A stretch of 64,000 nt of DNA from Parastagonospora avenae f. sp. tritici 18332-5. Lineage: Eukaryota > Ascomycota > Dothideomycetes > Pleosporales > Phaeosphaeriaceae. Below are positions 9,351 to 21,600 of this stretch, in pieces. Location: contig JAFJTR010000075.1 of assembly GCA_022559985.1 (NCBI GenBank), positions 1 through 64,000 on the forward strand. The letters run 5' to 3'. Position 1 is the stretch's first letter. Every line of letters starts with the position of its first letter. The position numbers and the translations under genes are program-made. The notes beneath the pieces are model-generated. The model searched no databases. It saw only the letters and a program-made list of their open reading frames with translations, and had not been told where the DNA came from.

Positions 9351-12113
9351 TCATGTAATCGCCAACTTTGCACCATCTTTCACAGCGTCCCAGAACTCTT
9401 TGGGACTCTCCGCTCCCATCATGGTCTCCACCCATTCTCCATCCATCCAGCCTTGCACGAAGCACGTACCGACAAGCTGATACGTGCCGTCGTCTCTGTC
9501 TCGCAGCAATAAAGGCACAGAACAACCGAGCACCACCGCGATGTGCAACACTGCGCAATCTCCATCCCCAGACTCAGCGAGATAAACAGGCGCAAGACCC
9601 ATGTAGCCATTCTCGGTGAAGAAAGGTCTGCGGCCGCGCAGCACCCAATCGGCAGCTGTGCGAGCCTCGATGGGGTCGTATGAACTTGCGAATCCAGGTA
9701 CATGGCGGGAAAGCTTTGGAAGACAAACATATGGAACATTTGGTGGATATTGATTGGAAGTGTATCCGCTCTCGGCTGCGGGGGGCCATGCGGCTATACC
9801 GTCGCCATGAAACATTGCCCAAGCTGCGCCCAGAAGGTCGTCGTATTTTTTCAAGGCTTGCTTGCGACAGTACGTCTCGATATCGTGGAGCCACAAGTGG
9901 GCTCGCCAGATTGACTTGGGTGCTGTGCCTGCTGGTATGTCTGGCGCATCGTCCAAGATCGTTTGTATCTGGTCGACGATGAGTCCAGTGCAGTGTAGCG
10001 TTCTGCGGTCAAAAGAAACGATGGGACTGTGGAAAAGATCGTGGGCCATGCCTCCGTCTGCATAGTAGAGCTTGCCGCCGAGATCTGGCATGCAAGACAT
10101 AGATCGTGCCGGTATTTGATCTTTGCGCACTAGACAGCTTGCTGTAGCTGGGAGATTCCAGTTAGGACACCAAGATGGAGCTTTCGAGTAGAAAGAGGCC
10201 GCATCGTGCGTAGTTTCTACTGCTCCAAGTATGTCTAGTGATGCATGTTGCTCAATCCAAGCTTGAGAAAAACCCGTGTAGACGTCTTCGTAGGGTTTGG
10301 TGTAGTCTGGCAGGAACTCAAGACCATCTTTATCTCGAGCAAGATTCCAGAGCGCAAAGATGTGATCTCTTGGATCTGTGCACTCAAAGTCTCTAGCTAG
10401 AATGAGCGTCTCCAGGAACCCGGGAGAGTTCTTCTCAAGTGGAGACACTGTAAGTAAGCCTCCGCCGAATAGTCCACCGCCAGCTTGTCCGTTGCTTATC
10501 AGGTATCGGAAGTAGTATACGATTCTCGGGTATCCGAGCATTTTTATGTTGACAGCCCCGAGGGACGAGTTAACGGCTTGCATGCGTCCAGCAAGGGATG
10601 GATCTCGCGTCAATAGGTCATGCAGGTGGTATGTTGCCATATCGAGTGTGTCGAAGGTTACTGCGATTTTGCCGTCTGTGAGTATGGAAGGATCCGAAGC
10701 CCATGCAATCTCCTGCTCAAAAATCAACATGGCTCTGGGAGACATACGAAGTCATCTCACCTGTAAAATCCAAGACCGGCGGAAGTAGTGCCTAGTCATG
10801 AACTTATACAGCCCTCCACAAAGCTGCGCCAACCGCTCTGGCTTGATCCTGGTCTCGCCGTTCGTGAGTTTGCCATCCGTGATGAACTCACCCATCTCGT
10901 TCAGACGTATTACTGGGTGCTTTTCCAGTTCTGCCATGAAGTACATCAACTCTTCGGTGTCAGTTTCTGCTCGGCCTGTATACGAGTACACATGCTTTGC
11001 ACAGTCATAGATCGCCCCCATTCGACGCACTTGTCGACCTCGCTCCGAAATATCATCCTGATTGATGGAAATTGCATCGATCCACATCGGGACGATTCTT
11101 TCTTTCATACGAATTGACCGGATGGCTTCTGCAAGATTCTTCCGGATAGGCTTCCGTTGTCCGTTCAGGACGACATGTTCTGGTGTTTCATCTGTTCCCC
11201 ATCGATCTAAAGGTGAATAAATCATTAGAATAAATACGTGATCTAAGCTAAGATGCAACTCACATGACAAGGCTATATAAGACGCTTCACACCTGATCGG
11301 GCAATGAGCCACATGTATGACTATTGGTGCAGTTGCGTCTTCCGCGGGCATGATATTGATGACTCTGATTTCGTCCGTGACCATGTCCAGCGGCATGTAC
11401 CGATAATCCTCCGAGGGCGCTTCGATATTAGGTTTCGTACCGAGACGCACAGGGCATATTCGAGGTAGAATCATCTCGTCGTCACTTCCAGACCACTGTT
11501 TTTTCCATCTGCTGTACCGAGAGTCATGAACCGTTTCGAAGTAGCCATTCCCGATGAGATGGTTATTAATCTCGTGCATATCGATGACCTCAGAAGCCCT
11601 GGCATACATGGCGTCGCTAAAGTCTCGGGTCCAGTATGTTTCTTGTTCTTTAGCGTTTAGTTCGACCACGCAGGCATATCGGACCCATATCAAGATCGCC
11701 TTGTCAATTTTGGTCTGAAGATATCGTAAGAAACGTTCAAGTGCCACCGAAATGAATAGTACACGGCCGTCCACCTCGATGGGTTCTTTGATGTTGCGAT
11801 ACCCTCTTGCGTTATGGATGGCAACAAAAGACGGCAGCTCCGTGAGACCATAAATCTCAAGGTTGCAATGCACATGTGTAGTAGGGTCCGTCGCGGGATG
11901 GAGTCTCAAAAGGCGGACCTGCTTTGGGTCGGTGTTTAAAGGAGTGAAGTCGTACTCGGGGACTGTCAACTCCGAGAACTCTTCTCCCTGGGTGTACAGT
12001 TTGTTATTGAACTGGCGTATGGTTCCTTCGATTCCACACGTCTCCGGCTGACCTAACAGCGATGATTTTGATTGGAGAATTGATGCCATGTTCAGCTCTA
12101 GCGTATTACACAA
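9351..12113 (-). CDS. HET-domain protein with long N-terminal extension, 885 aa
   Basis: Three exons (complement 11264-12113, 10761-11206, 9351-10712). The first intron (57 bases) joins IALS to YRWGTDE, recreating the HET hallmark ALSYxWG at about residue 283. The second is a 48-base intron containing an in-frame TGA; removing it yields SWILQEIAWASDP, the expected WxxQE motif. Further HET signatures are MWIDAISINQDD, RRMGAIYDCAKHVYSY and, after the second intron, RDHIFALWNLA. The first 280 residues resemble nothing I can name. Ends are set by the first ATG (12113; MASILQ at 12089 is an alternative) and the stop at 9351. It probably acts in non-self recognition like its neighbour, though the two belong to different HET subgroups. 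Confidence 0.87.
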
Positions 12114-12239
12114 GTAGTGTCTGTTGGTACCAGATAACGGATGTCGCGATCTTTCAATATGAATTCTGCTTCTTATGGATGTTGAATTGTGAAGTTTTAA
12201 TAGAGTGGCAGCCTGATGTGGCGCGCATGTCTAGGCTGG

Positions 12240-12299
12240 GGCGAAGCGCAGACGGCCTAAACCTCTGACGACACGCGAAGCGTGCTACTCGGCTTCGCC
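12240..12299. repeat. GC-rich inverted repeat/hairpin cluster
   Basis: The motif GGCGAAGC (12240-12247) recurs inverted as GCTTCGCC (12292-12299). Between them is a perfect hairpin CACGC-GAA-GCGTG (12272-12284). It lies in the short spacer between the 5' end of the second HET gene and the 3' end of the reductase gene. It may be a transcription end or a remnant of a mobile element; its role is unknown. Confidence 0.6.
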
Positions 12300-12370
12300 T
12301 GCGGGGTACATCTGAAAATCACGATTTGGTGACAGCAATGCGAGGTAGAATCTGTGAATGGTGCACAGAT

Positions 12371-13450
12371 TTATTCACGCCCAGTGTTACCGCCGTACAC
12401 GCCAAACCCATCTCCGTAGGTGTTCAAGCAAGATCGTCGAACGCTTTCTTCAAACGGCACCCAGCCGTCTGCTCCATATCTCTTCAAAAGGTCGACCGAC
12501 CGTTGAGTCTCAATTGTCGTACTCGGCTGCTGCTGTCCAGGCTCATCAGCTGCAAATTTTCGCTCAGGCGCTATGTTCCTGAAGGTATGGAGGAAGCTGT
12601 TGTAATTGAAGCGGTATGCGAACCCAAACAAGCGCTCGCCCCGAACGTCATCCATTGTGAGCGCAGCAAGATGTAGCTTTGCAATATCTTCCACGTCGAC
12701 TTGCCATTGGGGGTCCTGGTCTCGCAATTTCGTCACAAATTCCTCCTCAAAAGGATGGTCGAATACGTCGCGCACCCAGCGCGCAGTACTACCTATACCC
12801 GGAATGCTGAGGGGCTGTAAAAGGATCCCAGTTGTATAATTTGGAAGCACAGTACTGAACTCGAAGTTCGGTCGCTGCTCTTTCATGAAGTCCCAGGCTG
12901 CACGTTCGCAGGCGACTTTGGACGCCGCGTAGACAGCGTATGCTCGATCAGGCTCATACGGCGGCGGTGCCCACGCAGTTTTCGAGATTTCATCGTTCCA
13001 GGTGTTCGAATCCACATGCCTCGCTTCATCGGACCAAGGTCTTGTCGCCGCGTTGCTGCTTGACGTGTAGACAAATCGTTTTATGGAAGGCGTCGATTTG
13101 GCTTCTTCCAAAATTGCCTTGATGCCGTTGACACACCCAGTGATAACCACATTAGGATCAGGACAAAAGCTCATATCGTTCGCGACGTGAGCGACTCCTT
13201 CACAATTTTGGAGGTGGCCTTCGAATGCCCCAGGCAATTTCAAATCTGCCACGATGACAGTCTCGAACAATTCGGACGCATTCTCATGACGGTTCTGGAA
13301 TATGGTTTGCACCATCTGTGCCTCTTGCTCGCTTCGCACAGCGCCCCTGACACTGTAACCAGCTCGAAGCAAGTGATCGGCGACATGGGAGCCGACAAGG
13401 CCGCTGATTCCAGTAACGAACACTCTGCTTCCTTTATTGATGACTGCCAT
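12371..13450 (-). CDS. NAD(P)-dependent aldehyde reductase of the dihydroflavonol-reductase-like family, 359 aa
   Basis: Single exon. This extended-SDR protein has the nucleotide-binding motif VFVTGISGLVGSHVADHLL (GxxGxxG), an arginine at RGAVRS that favours NADPH, FVYTSSSNAA with the catalytic serine, and the catalytic YAASK. The family includes yeast and Sporidiobolus aldehyde/ketone reductases that convert aldehydes and methylglyoxal-like carbonyls to alcohols. The open frame extends 80 codons further upstream (to 13690). That part lacks family similarity, and MAVINKGSRVFVTG is the expected beginning, so I set the start at 13450. The 3' end lies 257 bases from the HET gene. Substrate is not predictable. 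Confidence 0.87.
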   Translation of the reverse strand: MAVINKGSRVFVTGISGLVGSHVADHLLRAGYSVRGAVRSEQEAQMVQTIFQNRHENASELFETVIVADLKLPGAFEGHLQNCEGVAHVANDMSFCPDPNVVITGCVNGIKAILEEAKSTPSIKRFVYTSSSNAATRPWSDEARHVDSNTWNDEISKTAWAPPPYEPDRAYAVYAASKVACERAAWDFMKEQRPNFEFSTVLPNYTTGILLQPLSIPGIGSTARWVRDVFDHPFEEEFVTKLRDQDPQWQVDVEDIAKLHLAALTMDDVRGERLFGFAYRFNYNSFLHTFRNIAPERKFAADEPGQQQPSTTIETQRSVDLLKRYGADGWVPFEESVRRSCLNTYGDGFGVYGGNTGRE

Positions 13451-13772
13451 CGTGCGTAGTTTGTTGAAGTAAGGGATACTGTGTTCGAGAAAATTATCCT
13501 GGGGCAGGTGCACGTGGAGCAAGGTGCGGTCCGATTCACCTAGGTAGCTTCTTCCACCAATCACATCAAGGGGACTCAAACCACAGGTCAGCTTCTTTGC
13601 TTGGAGGTAGGAACACAAGTAGTCAAACATGCCCCAGATATTGGGACATTCTTGGAAAGCTAGCGTGACTATTGCAATATGGATCGCCATACAGTCAACG
13701 ATGAACAGTCGCGCACGATCTCAGCAATCATGATTTCGCAAAACAGCTTGCTCGCCTCAAACCAGCAAACCC

Positions 13773-14947
13773 TTACAACTTCCCCTCCCCCCTCCCCAAA
13801 ACCTCCTCTCTCCTCCTGACATCCACATCTCTCGGTCCCTCCCCCTTGAACTTCGTCGTAACAACCCACTCCCTAATCCCCCTCCTGCCCTGCCCTTGCG
13901 CATCCACCTCCTTCCCCGGCCTATCCAGCACCAGCACAGCAGTGTACTTATCCACGCCGCCCACGCCATCCTGGCTCTTCTCGCCATACTCGCCTTTGCC
14001 CAGTACGATCGGCGAGATGCATGCTTCCGCGAACGACACTTCCGGCTGACCGTCATAAGTCCTTGGCTTAGCGAGGAAGTCCAGCAATTTCTCGCGCTCT
14101 TGTTGGAGTTGTTGCGGCGAGGGGGTGGGCGATGATGGACTTGTTACTGTCGAAGAAAGGAATGGCACGAGCGTCAAGGTCAAGAAGAACTGTGGCGGGA
14201 ACAAAATGATGCGATTCTGTCGCGCCAGATCGATCCATTTATTTGGTGGCAGGAAACGCGCGGCGGTATGTTCGATGCCGCCGTCGTGCGTGGGGTTGGG
14301 AATCACGATTTCGTCCTCTTCTTCGAGGCCGGAGCCAGGCGGCGTGCCTGTCGGTGCGGCTTTCTTGGTCGGCGATGTGGAGCCGAGGGGCAGGAAGTAG
14401 ATGTACATTTGTGTGGAGAAGCGTTTGGGGACGTTGGGAGGGGTGATCCAGCGCGTGAAGGGGAGTAGGGATTCGGTGTCTGGTGTGGCGCCCCAGTTCT
14501 CCAGCAGGTCGGTGAATTTGGTTTTGCCTGCATGTACTGCTCTGCGTCCTTCTTCGCGTTCTTCATCGCTGATGTCGGTGAAGAGTTTGCCCGTCTTCTT
14601 GCTTTTGGCTAGGAGTATGCCGCTCTCTTCAAATGTCTCGCGGATAGCTGCTATGCGGTATGCAGGGCCATCTTGGTGTCGACCCGGGTCGTTCACGTCT
14701 GGTATCTCGCCATCATGCGTTTTACTGAGTGCGCCTCCTGGGAAGACATGTGCAGCTGCAAAGCTCGAGGCTTGTTTGACGCGATGGAGGAGCAAGATCT
14801 GGTTCGTTGGCGAAATTACGAGAACACTAGAACGCGTGAGTATACTGCTATGATTATTTTCAGATCGACATACCTCGCGCTAGGTCGCGGTATAGGAGGA
14901 ACCTTTGGAGTTTCCTTCGCTGGCTTGTGATCCGCCGGTGTTGACAT
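13773..14947 (-). CDS. NUDT19-like Nudix hydrolase, 375 aa
   Basis: Two exons (complement 14826-14947 and 13773-14825 in approximate terms; the donor follows 14874 and the acceptor precedes 14826, with a 47-base intron at 14827-14873). The joint gives PRPSASVLVISPTNQILLLH. The Nudix box appears as GG...AAIRETFEESGIL, carrying the REx2EExG core but with an insertion between the glycines and the helix, as in NUDT19-type CoA/nucleoside-diphosphate hydrolases. Downstream are RWITPPNVPKRFSTQMYIYFL and a proline/serine-rich linker. The frame is open upstream to 15154 and adds about 69 basic, hydrophobic residues that could be a mitochondrial presequence. The last three residues are GKL, a weak peroxisomal PTS1-like end. 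I prefer the MSTPADHK start; localisation is undecided. Confidence 0.83.
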
Positions 14948-15476
14948 TTTGCGCTTCTGCAATGGTAGGCTGAAGGCTACACGATTTCCGAAGCTACGAC
15001 TTGCTGATGCTGAGGCTTGAGGTGCAGTACGTAGGATGGCCTGCTGTCGACGCGACAGGATGAACACTGGAGATGGAGGGACACGCAACTTCGCAAGTCG
15101 AATTTCAATCAGGGATGTTTTGATTAAGCTCGGCTTTGGCATGATCAGCCCCAAATAAGGTTGAGAACAGGCTTTGGCGGGTCATGGTGTGTTGGTGAAG
15201 TTCACAGACGCGGGGAGAACGATGCCGAGGTTGCAAGTAGTTTGAAGAGTCGGCGCGGCTAACTTAGTCGACCGAAAAGTCGCATTTCATCACACCAATC
15301 GAGCGAAAGCTCATATTAACATAAAGATCGTGGTATCATTGCTTTTGTGCCTATCTAACTTCCGTTCTCCAAACGTAATCCCACAAGTCGTCTTCACATG
15401 TCTGAAGTTGTGAAAGATCAAATTCACCCAACGAACGCCGATCCAATGCATGCTACAGACTTACCAAAGCCTTCGT
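14948..15476. other. intergenic region between Nudix and IMPDH genes
   Basis: Apart from the possible 5' extension of the Nudix gene (to 15154), I see only 3' flank of the IMPDH gene here. Confidence 0.5.
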
Positions 15477-17467
15477 CTAAGAGTAGAGCTTCTTGTCGAA
15501 GCTGTGCAGGCCATGAACGTTGCCCTCAGCCTGTGCACTGGCAGTCCTCAACTCAAACCTGACTGTGCCGTTGTCAACACCCTCGTGCAACTCAGTCAAG
15601 CTCTTGATACCAATATCCTGCAGCGAGTGCTGGACACCGGCCATGAGGTACGGGACGAACTTGGTGATGGAGCCACGGTCCTGAACGGAGCCGGAAACAC
15701 CTTGTGCAACGAGGACACGGTCACCCTCAGAAAAGTAGCGTGCAGTGCCGGCATTGCTAGCCTTAGCATCAGCGCTGCCTGCACCCGCCTTCTTGTCCTC
15801 CATGGCGGCGATGCTGCCCATACCACGGTACGCCTTCACGAGCTGACCATCGCGGCTGACAAAGTACTCTCCGGGTGACTCGGTAGTTCCCGCAAGGAGA
15901 CCACCCATCATGACGGACGACGCACCCATAGCCAGACCCTTGACGATATGACCGACGTTCTGAATACCACCATCGGCGATACAGGGCACACCGAATCGCC
16001 TGGCAAATGACGTGACGTTGAAGACAGAGGTAGCCTGAGGTCTTCCCACGGCCATAACTTCTTGAGTGATACAAGCACTTCCACTGCCCATACCAATACG
16101 GAGACCATCAGCTCCAGCAGCAATGAGAGCAGCAGCTTGGTCCCGGGTGACGACGTTTCCGCCAATCACGTCAAGCTGGGGGTACTTTTCCTTAATGTAC
16201 TTGATCATCTCGACCTGGTACATGCTGTTGCCCTGACTGCTATCGAGGATGACAATGTCCAGACCAGCGTCCACAAGCTTCTGCAGGCGGATCTTGTCCT
16301 CTGGGCGGGTACCAATGGCGGCCGCCGCGATGAGTTGCTTGGAGTGTGGCAGCTTTGACGCCAACGGGAAGTTCAAGTTCTTCATCAGGTCAGAGCGCGA
16401 GAGGAGTGCAATCAGGTTGAAGTCTCCGTCCACAATCGGGAGTTTGCCCTTCTTCGACTTATTCAAGATGTCGTTGGCCTCCTTAAGGTCGATGCCATAG
16501 GGCGCGGTTACGAGATCGGTGGACATGACGGCGGTGACGGGGTCATCGAGCTTGTCGTGGAACTGAATGTCTCGGGGCGTGATAATACCAACGAGCTTGG
16601 AGCGAAGGCTACCGTCCTCTGAAAATGAACTGTTAGCATAATGCTTCTCGGTATATGCACAAGCCATTGTAAAAAGTTCGCATCAGTCGAAATACATACT
16701 CCACAGCACGACGGAATCGTTGCGGATGAACGAAAGTTATAAAGTAAGGTTGATCATCACAGAAATAGGGAGGGAGAAAATGGATATGCTTACCAGTGAC
16801 CGGGAAACCACCGAAACCCCACCTCTCCTTGAGCGCCTTGGCCTCTGCGACAGTGGTGGTAGGCGAAATGACAACGGGGTCAAGGATGAAACCGTTCTCA
16901 AAGCGCTTGACTTTGCGCACCATCTCGGCCTGGTCTTCCTGCGAGCAGTTGTGGTGAATCACACCAAGGCCACCGAGCAAGGCAATGTGGATAGCCATGT
17001 TATGTTCGGTGACCGTGTCCATGGGCGAGGAAACAAAGGGCGTCTTGAGGGTAATGCGCTTCGTGATGGGAGTATCGAGGTTGACGTCGATGGCGGGGAA
17101 GCCTATTGCGTGATTGTTAGGCGCACTCTTCTCCTACATTTTTTGCGCAACTGCTGGAGCATGATGAATTTACAAGCCATCGCAGGTGAGTTGCTTCTAT
17201 GGGTTCGCAACACGAGTGTGCGCGCCAAGTAAAGCTCACTTCTCCTGCTTATGAAGAAGCACTACATGGGACTCACGCACCGATGTAGCCCGGGAGCATG
17301 AGGAAGTCATTGTACGTCAAGCCACCGTTCTTCTTGGAGTCGATGAGGGTCTTGACGTCAATGCCATCGCGCTCTTGGTACTCATTCTTGAGCACCTCGA
17401 GGGCGGTGGTGTAGTCCAGAGCGTTGACGGAGGTGTTGGTCATGGCGTCTCCGTTGGAAATGGGCAT
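15477..17467 (-). CDS. inosine-5'-monophosphate dehydrogenase, 545 aa
   Basis: Three exons (complement 17281-17467, 16794-17102, 15477-16618). The enzyme oxidises IMP to XMP with NAD, the rate-limiting step of GMP synthesis, in the cytosol. Signatures are LTYNDFLMLPGYIGFPA, VSSPMDTVTEHNMAI, IHHNCSQEDQ, and a CBS pair (residues about 115-240, including VGIITPRDIQF). They continue with DSSQGNS, VIGGNVVT, the catalytic loop GMGSGSACITQEV, ADGGI, and YRGMGSIAAM. The length is that of eukaryotic IMPDH. The residue before the catalytic cysteine is Ala, where I recall Ile in most eukaryotic copies. The second intron (16619-16793) is 175 bases, longer than the others in this window. It is divergent from the IQGAP gene. 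Confident call. Confidence 0.96.
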
Positions 17468-18612
17468 GACGATATAGAATACTGCTTCTCGAAGAACAGA
17501 GAAGAGCGTGTGAGGGTTGACTGAACGAAACAGACCGCAGTTGTGATGCAACTTTGGCCGGGGAAAATTCCAGTTTTCCCAAGAAGAAAAAGAAGACGAA
17601 AAGTTCGCGCGGCGGAATTTGTGGTGGGCGACGTGATCCGTGCGCGACCATGTGACCCCGCCTTTAGCGTGTCCCTTCCGCGTTGAGAATGACTAAGCAG
17701 CGAGCCCTCAGAGAGATGGGGTCGCAACATGGAATTGCTGGAGACTGCGATGTATTACGTCAATTCTATGTCCGCGCGAAGAGCTATGGGACCTGCAATC
17801 TGGTAAAGGAGTCGCTGGAAGCCATTCGATGTTCTCTACATCCCTGCAAGGCCTAGCTGGCGCCACAGGTGCAAGCAGCATCCCGTCAACATACATGTCA
17901 TGTCGAGTCCGTGTCGAATTCTCCGACGCAATAGCGGCGATCCGATGAGATGAGATAGCACCCAGCGGCACTTGTGAAGGGATAGGAAACGATGCTAGAA
18001 GCGCCTGCCCTGGTTATGACTGGGGCTACCCGCAGCGCTATACAGTCTCTCATGGGTGACGGGATGCAGCATAGGTAGCGCAGAAATGGACATGAAGAGC
18101 GATTCGCTTCAGGGCATGAAGCAACAATTGACCACTAATGTGCACATGTGCACGATGAGTCTGAAGAGAAGGCGGATGAATTGGGCCTCGTCTCGGATGA
18201 TGCGAGGCGTGTGTGACGTGGGTTGGGCCATCTGATTCTCGTAGCGCTGTTTCCACAACAACGGCCAAAGCTTGAGCGCTTTCGTAAACAGCCGTGCACC
18301 ATCCGCACATTTCCACTTTCAGATCATCGCCGCTGCGGCTCTCATAGCTGTTGCAATCTTTACATTCCGCATTAATTTCTCCTTCGCAGTGCGATAATTG
18401 CTGCTGGCTGTGTCCTGCGGCTCTGAGGCGTATTTTTGGGAAATTTACTGGTTCCCGACTCCACTGCAAGCAGGCGCGTTGCATCTTGCATCTCACTTGG
18501 CCAACATTGGGGCCTCAACCACGACGACAGCCACCAGAACATCCTTCCACGGCGCACAACATATGTCACGTAATTCGACACTACGATAATACTCGCGAAC
18601 GCTGCTCCTGCC
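17468..18612. promoter_or_regulatory. bidirectional promoter region of IMPDH and IQGAP genes
   Basis: About 1.1 kb between two divergent housekeeping genes. It holds both promoters and 5' UTRs. The open frames inside show no recognisable product. Confidence 0.5.
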
Positions 18613-21600
18613 ATGAGCTATCCCTCCTACACCCCGCGAACGCGCCTTGGGCACCAAACCGCATCGCCGTCCCCTCTCCGCCAGACATCGACCGCCTCGA
18701 ATGGCTCCTCAGCATATTCGGGCGGCTCCCTCCAACACCCGCCAAGCCGGTCGAGCACACAGTCCAGCGCCGCCTCTAATAGCTATGAGCGATTAGGGCA
18801 CCGGCGGGGAATGAGCGAGGCCACAGCGCTCTCGCATCCGCGGTCAGAGAGCTACTTTGGCTCCGACGACACTGACCCCGCGAGCGCATTCTCCAGCGTG
18901 AGAAAGGCGCTGCGCCCTCTACAGCAGGTCCCCCAAAGCTCACCATTGCCCGAGAAGCCACTCCCGGCTGTGGCACACATCCCGACTCACAACCACATGC
19001 GATCGCATAGCGTGGAAAACATGCGGCAAACGCCCTTCGATGGCTCCATCTCGCCTCCCGCCAAACCACGGCCGCTCTCAATAGCCATGTCACGTGCAGA
19101 CTCTATTCGCGCGCCCACCCGTGACCACTCATCCCGCCCACTGTCAACACACCTCGAAGGCCCAGCACTGCAAAGTCTGCAAAAGTCGTCGACCGGTCAT
19201 ATGCGCACGCTGTCCAAATTCGCGGCAGCTGGAGAAGAGGGCGACTTTGCCATCAAGTCGCCAGAGCAAGAAGTGGTGGGTCTGCATGGACGAAGGAGGT
19301 TGCAACGGTCCGACGACGCGCGAGGCAAAAAGACCGCCTCGACATGGGCGAACCGGAACTGGATGGATCAGCAACGTCAATTTCTGCAAGCATACGAGTA
19401 TCTCTGCCATATCGGAGAAGCCAAAGAGTGGATGGAAGACATCATCGAGAGTGATCTGCCGCCGGTCGTGGAACTGGAAGAGGCCCTTAGAAATGGCGTG
19501 ACACTCGCCGAGATTGTACAGGCGATAAAAGGTCAACCGCTACGAATATTTCGAGACCCCAAGCTGCAGTACCGCCACTCGAACAATTACGCCCATTTTT
19601 TCAAGTTCCTATCGGAAGTCGAGCTGCCTGACCTGTTTCGCTTCGAACTAGTCGACTTGTACGAGAAGAAGAACGTGCCCAAGGTCATCTACTGCATCCA
19701 CGCACTGTCATGGCTTCTATTCCGCAAAGGTATCGTCGACTTCCGCATCGGCAACTTGGTCGGTAAGCTGCAATTCGAAGACCACGAGTTGGAGGCAACG
19801 CAAAAAGGCCTGGATAAGTCTGGTGTGAGCATGCCCAACTTTTCTGGTATGCAGGCAAACTTCCAAGTAGAACCGGAGCCCGAGCCCGTTGAAACAGAGG
19901 AAGATCGCATAGACCGCGAACTTGCAGAAAACGAGGACGTCATTCTCGACCTACAAGCACAAGTACGGGGCGCCCTTGTTCGCATCAGACTTGGTAACAT
20001 GATGCAAGATCTCTGGGACAACGAACACCTCATCGCAGACCTTCAGTCGCGCATCCGCGGCGACTGGGCGCGCCAGATTGCCTATTACCGACTCGACATG
20101 CGACGATTCGCCGTCACTCTGCAGAGCGCAGCCAGAGGCTTCATGGTCCGATCAAAGAGACGCGGCGAAGAGGTGTACTGGCAAGACAAGGAGTTCCAGG
20201 TCTTGAAGGTGCAAAATCTGTTCCGAGGCCGCAAGGCTAGATCAGAGGTCCAGTACACCAAGTCCAAGATCCAGCGACACGAGCACGGCATCAGACAATT
20301 CCAGGCTGCGATACGAGGAGCCCTGGAGCGATTACGTGTCGGTGATAGTTACCATCAGACACGCGATACCGAGCCTGCCGTCGTCCACATTCAGGCTATG
20401 ATCCGTGGTGCTCTCGTCCGACATCAGGTCGATCGCGAATGGGCCGAGCTGAAGGAGAACGAGGCGCAGATTGCGCAGATCCAAGCCATTGCTCGTGCGA
20501 TGCAGATTCGCCAATCGATGCGGACTGACCAAGAAGGTCTCCGCCGCCAAGAATCAGTTATTACTATGCTGCAATCTGCCGCACGAGGCATCATTGCTAG
20601 AAGGAAGAATGCCGATGTGCAGGATAAGCTGGTAAGCTCTGACGTCAATTGGTGCGATCTTCAGTCCAAAGTACGAGGAGATGTCCTGAGGCACTCTCTG
20701 CAGCAAGTGCACGAAGCATTGGCTGCTGAAGAGTACAAGGTCGTGGATTTCCAAGCTGTTGCACGAGGAGGAAAGATTCGTTCAGAGGTTGCGAACATCG
20801 TCGCACAGCTGAGCGAACAGCAAAGCGCCATTCTTTCTCTTCAATCGTACATTCGCGGTTTCCTTTCACGCCAGAGGCACTTCTCTGATCTCAAGGCACT
20901 ACAGGCACAAAGCACCACCATTCTAGACCTCCAGTCAGCTTGCCGTGGTTTCGTTCAGCGACAACGCACCTACGAAATCCTCTGTGATCTGAATGCCCAG
21001 GAACCTGAAATCATTCAGCTCCAGAGTCTGGCCCGTGGAGTACAGCTCCGCATGCAAATTGGCGTCCAGCTCGGGCAGGTCGAAGAGCACGAAGAAGCCA
21101 TCATGGAGCTCCAGTCCCTGGCGCGCGGCATGATGATTCGCCAACAATACGCCGAGAAGAAACAATTCTACAAGGAGAACATGGAGAAGGTTATCAAGAT
21201 CCAAAGCTTTGTCCGAGGCCGCCAGCAGGGTGAAGCATACAAGAGCTTAACCAGCGGAACGAACCCACCGGTGTCCACCGTCAAGAACTTCGTCCACCTT
21301 CTCAACGACAACGACATCGACTTCGATGAGGAGATTGAGTTCGAGCGCCTGCGAAAGACAGTTGTCCAGCATGTCCGACAGAACGAGCTTGCCGAGCAAT
21401 ACATCGACCAGCTAGACATCAAGATTGCACTCCTCGTCAAGAACAAAATCACACTAGACGAAGTCGTCAAGCATCAAAAGCACTTTGGCGGGCACGTGGG
21501 CACCCTGCTGAGCAGCAAAGACATTTCTTCCAAGGACCCGTTCGATCTCAAGGCACTCAACAAGAACTCTCGGCGCAAGCTTGAGCAATACCAAGAGCTC

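Noticed and set aside
10713..10760. Premature stop making the second HET gene a pseudogene
   Set aside because: A 48-base in-frame intron with GT-AG ends removes the stop and restores the WxxQE motif, so an intact gene is the simpler reading.
4036..13450. Secondary-metabolite gene cluster (two SDRs and an aldehyde reductase)
   Set aside because: No polyketide synthase, peptide synthetase, terpene cyclase, P450 or transporter is present, and HET genes lie between the reductases.
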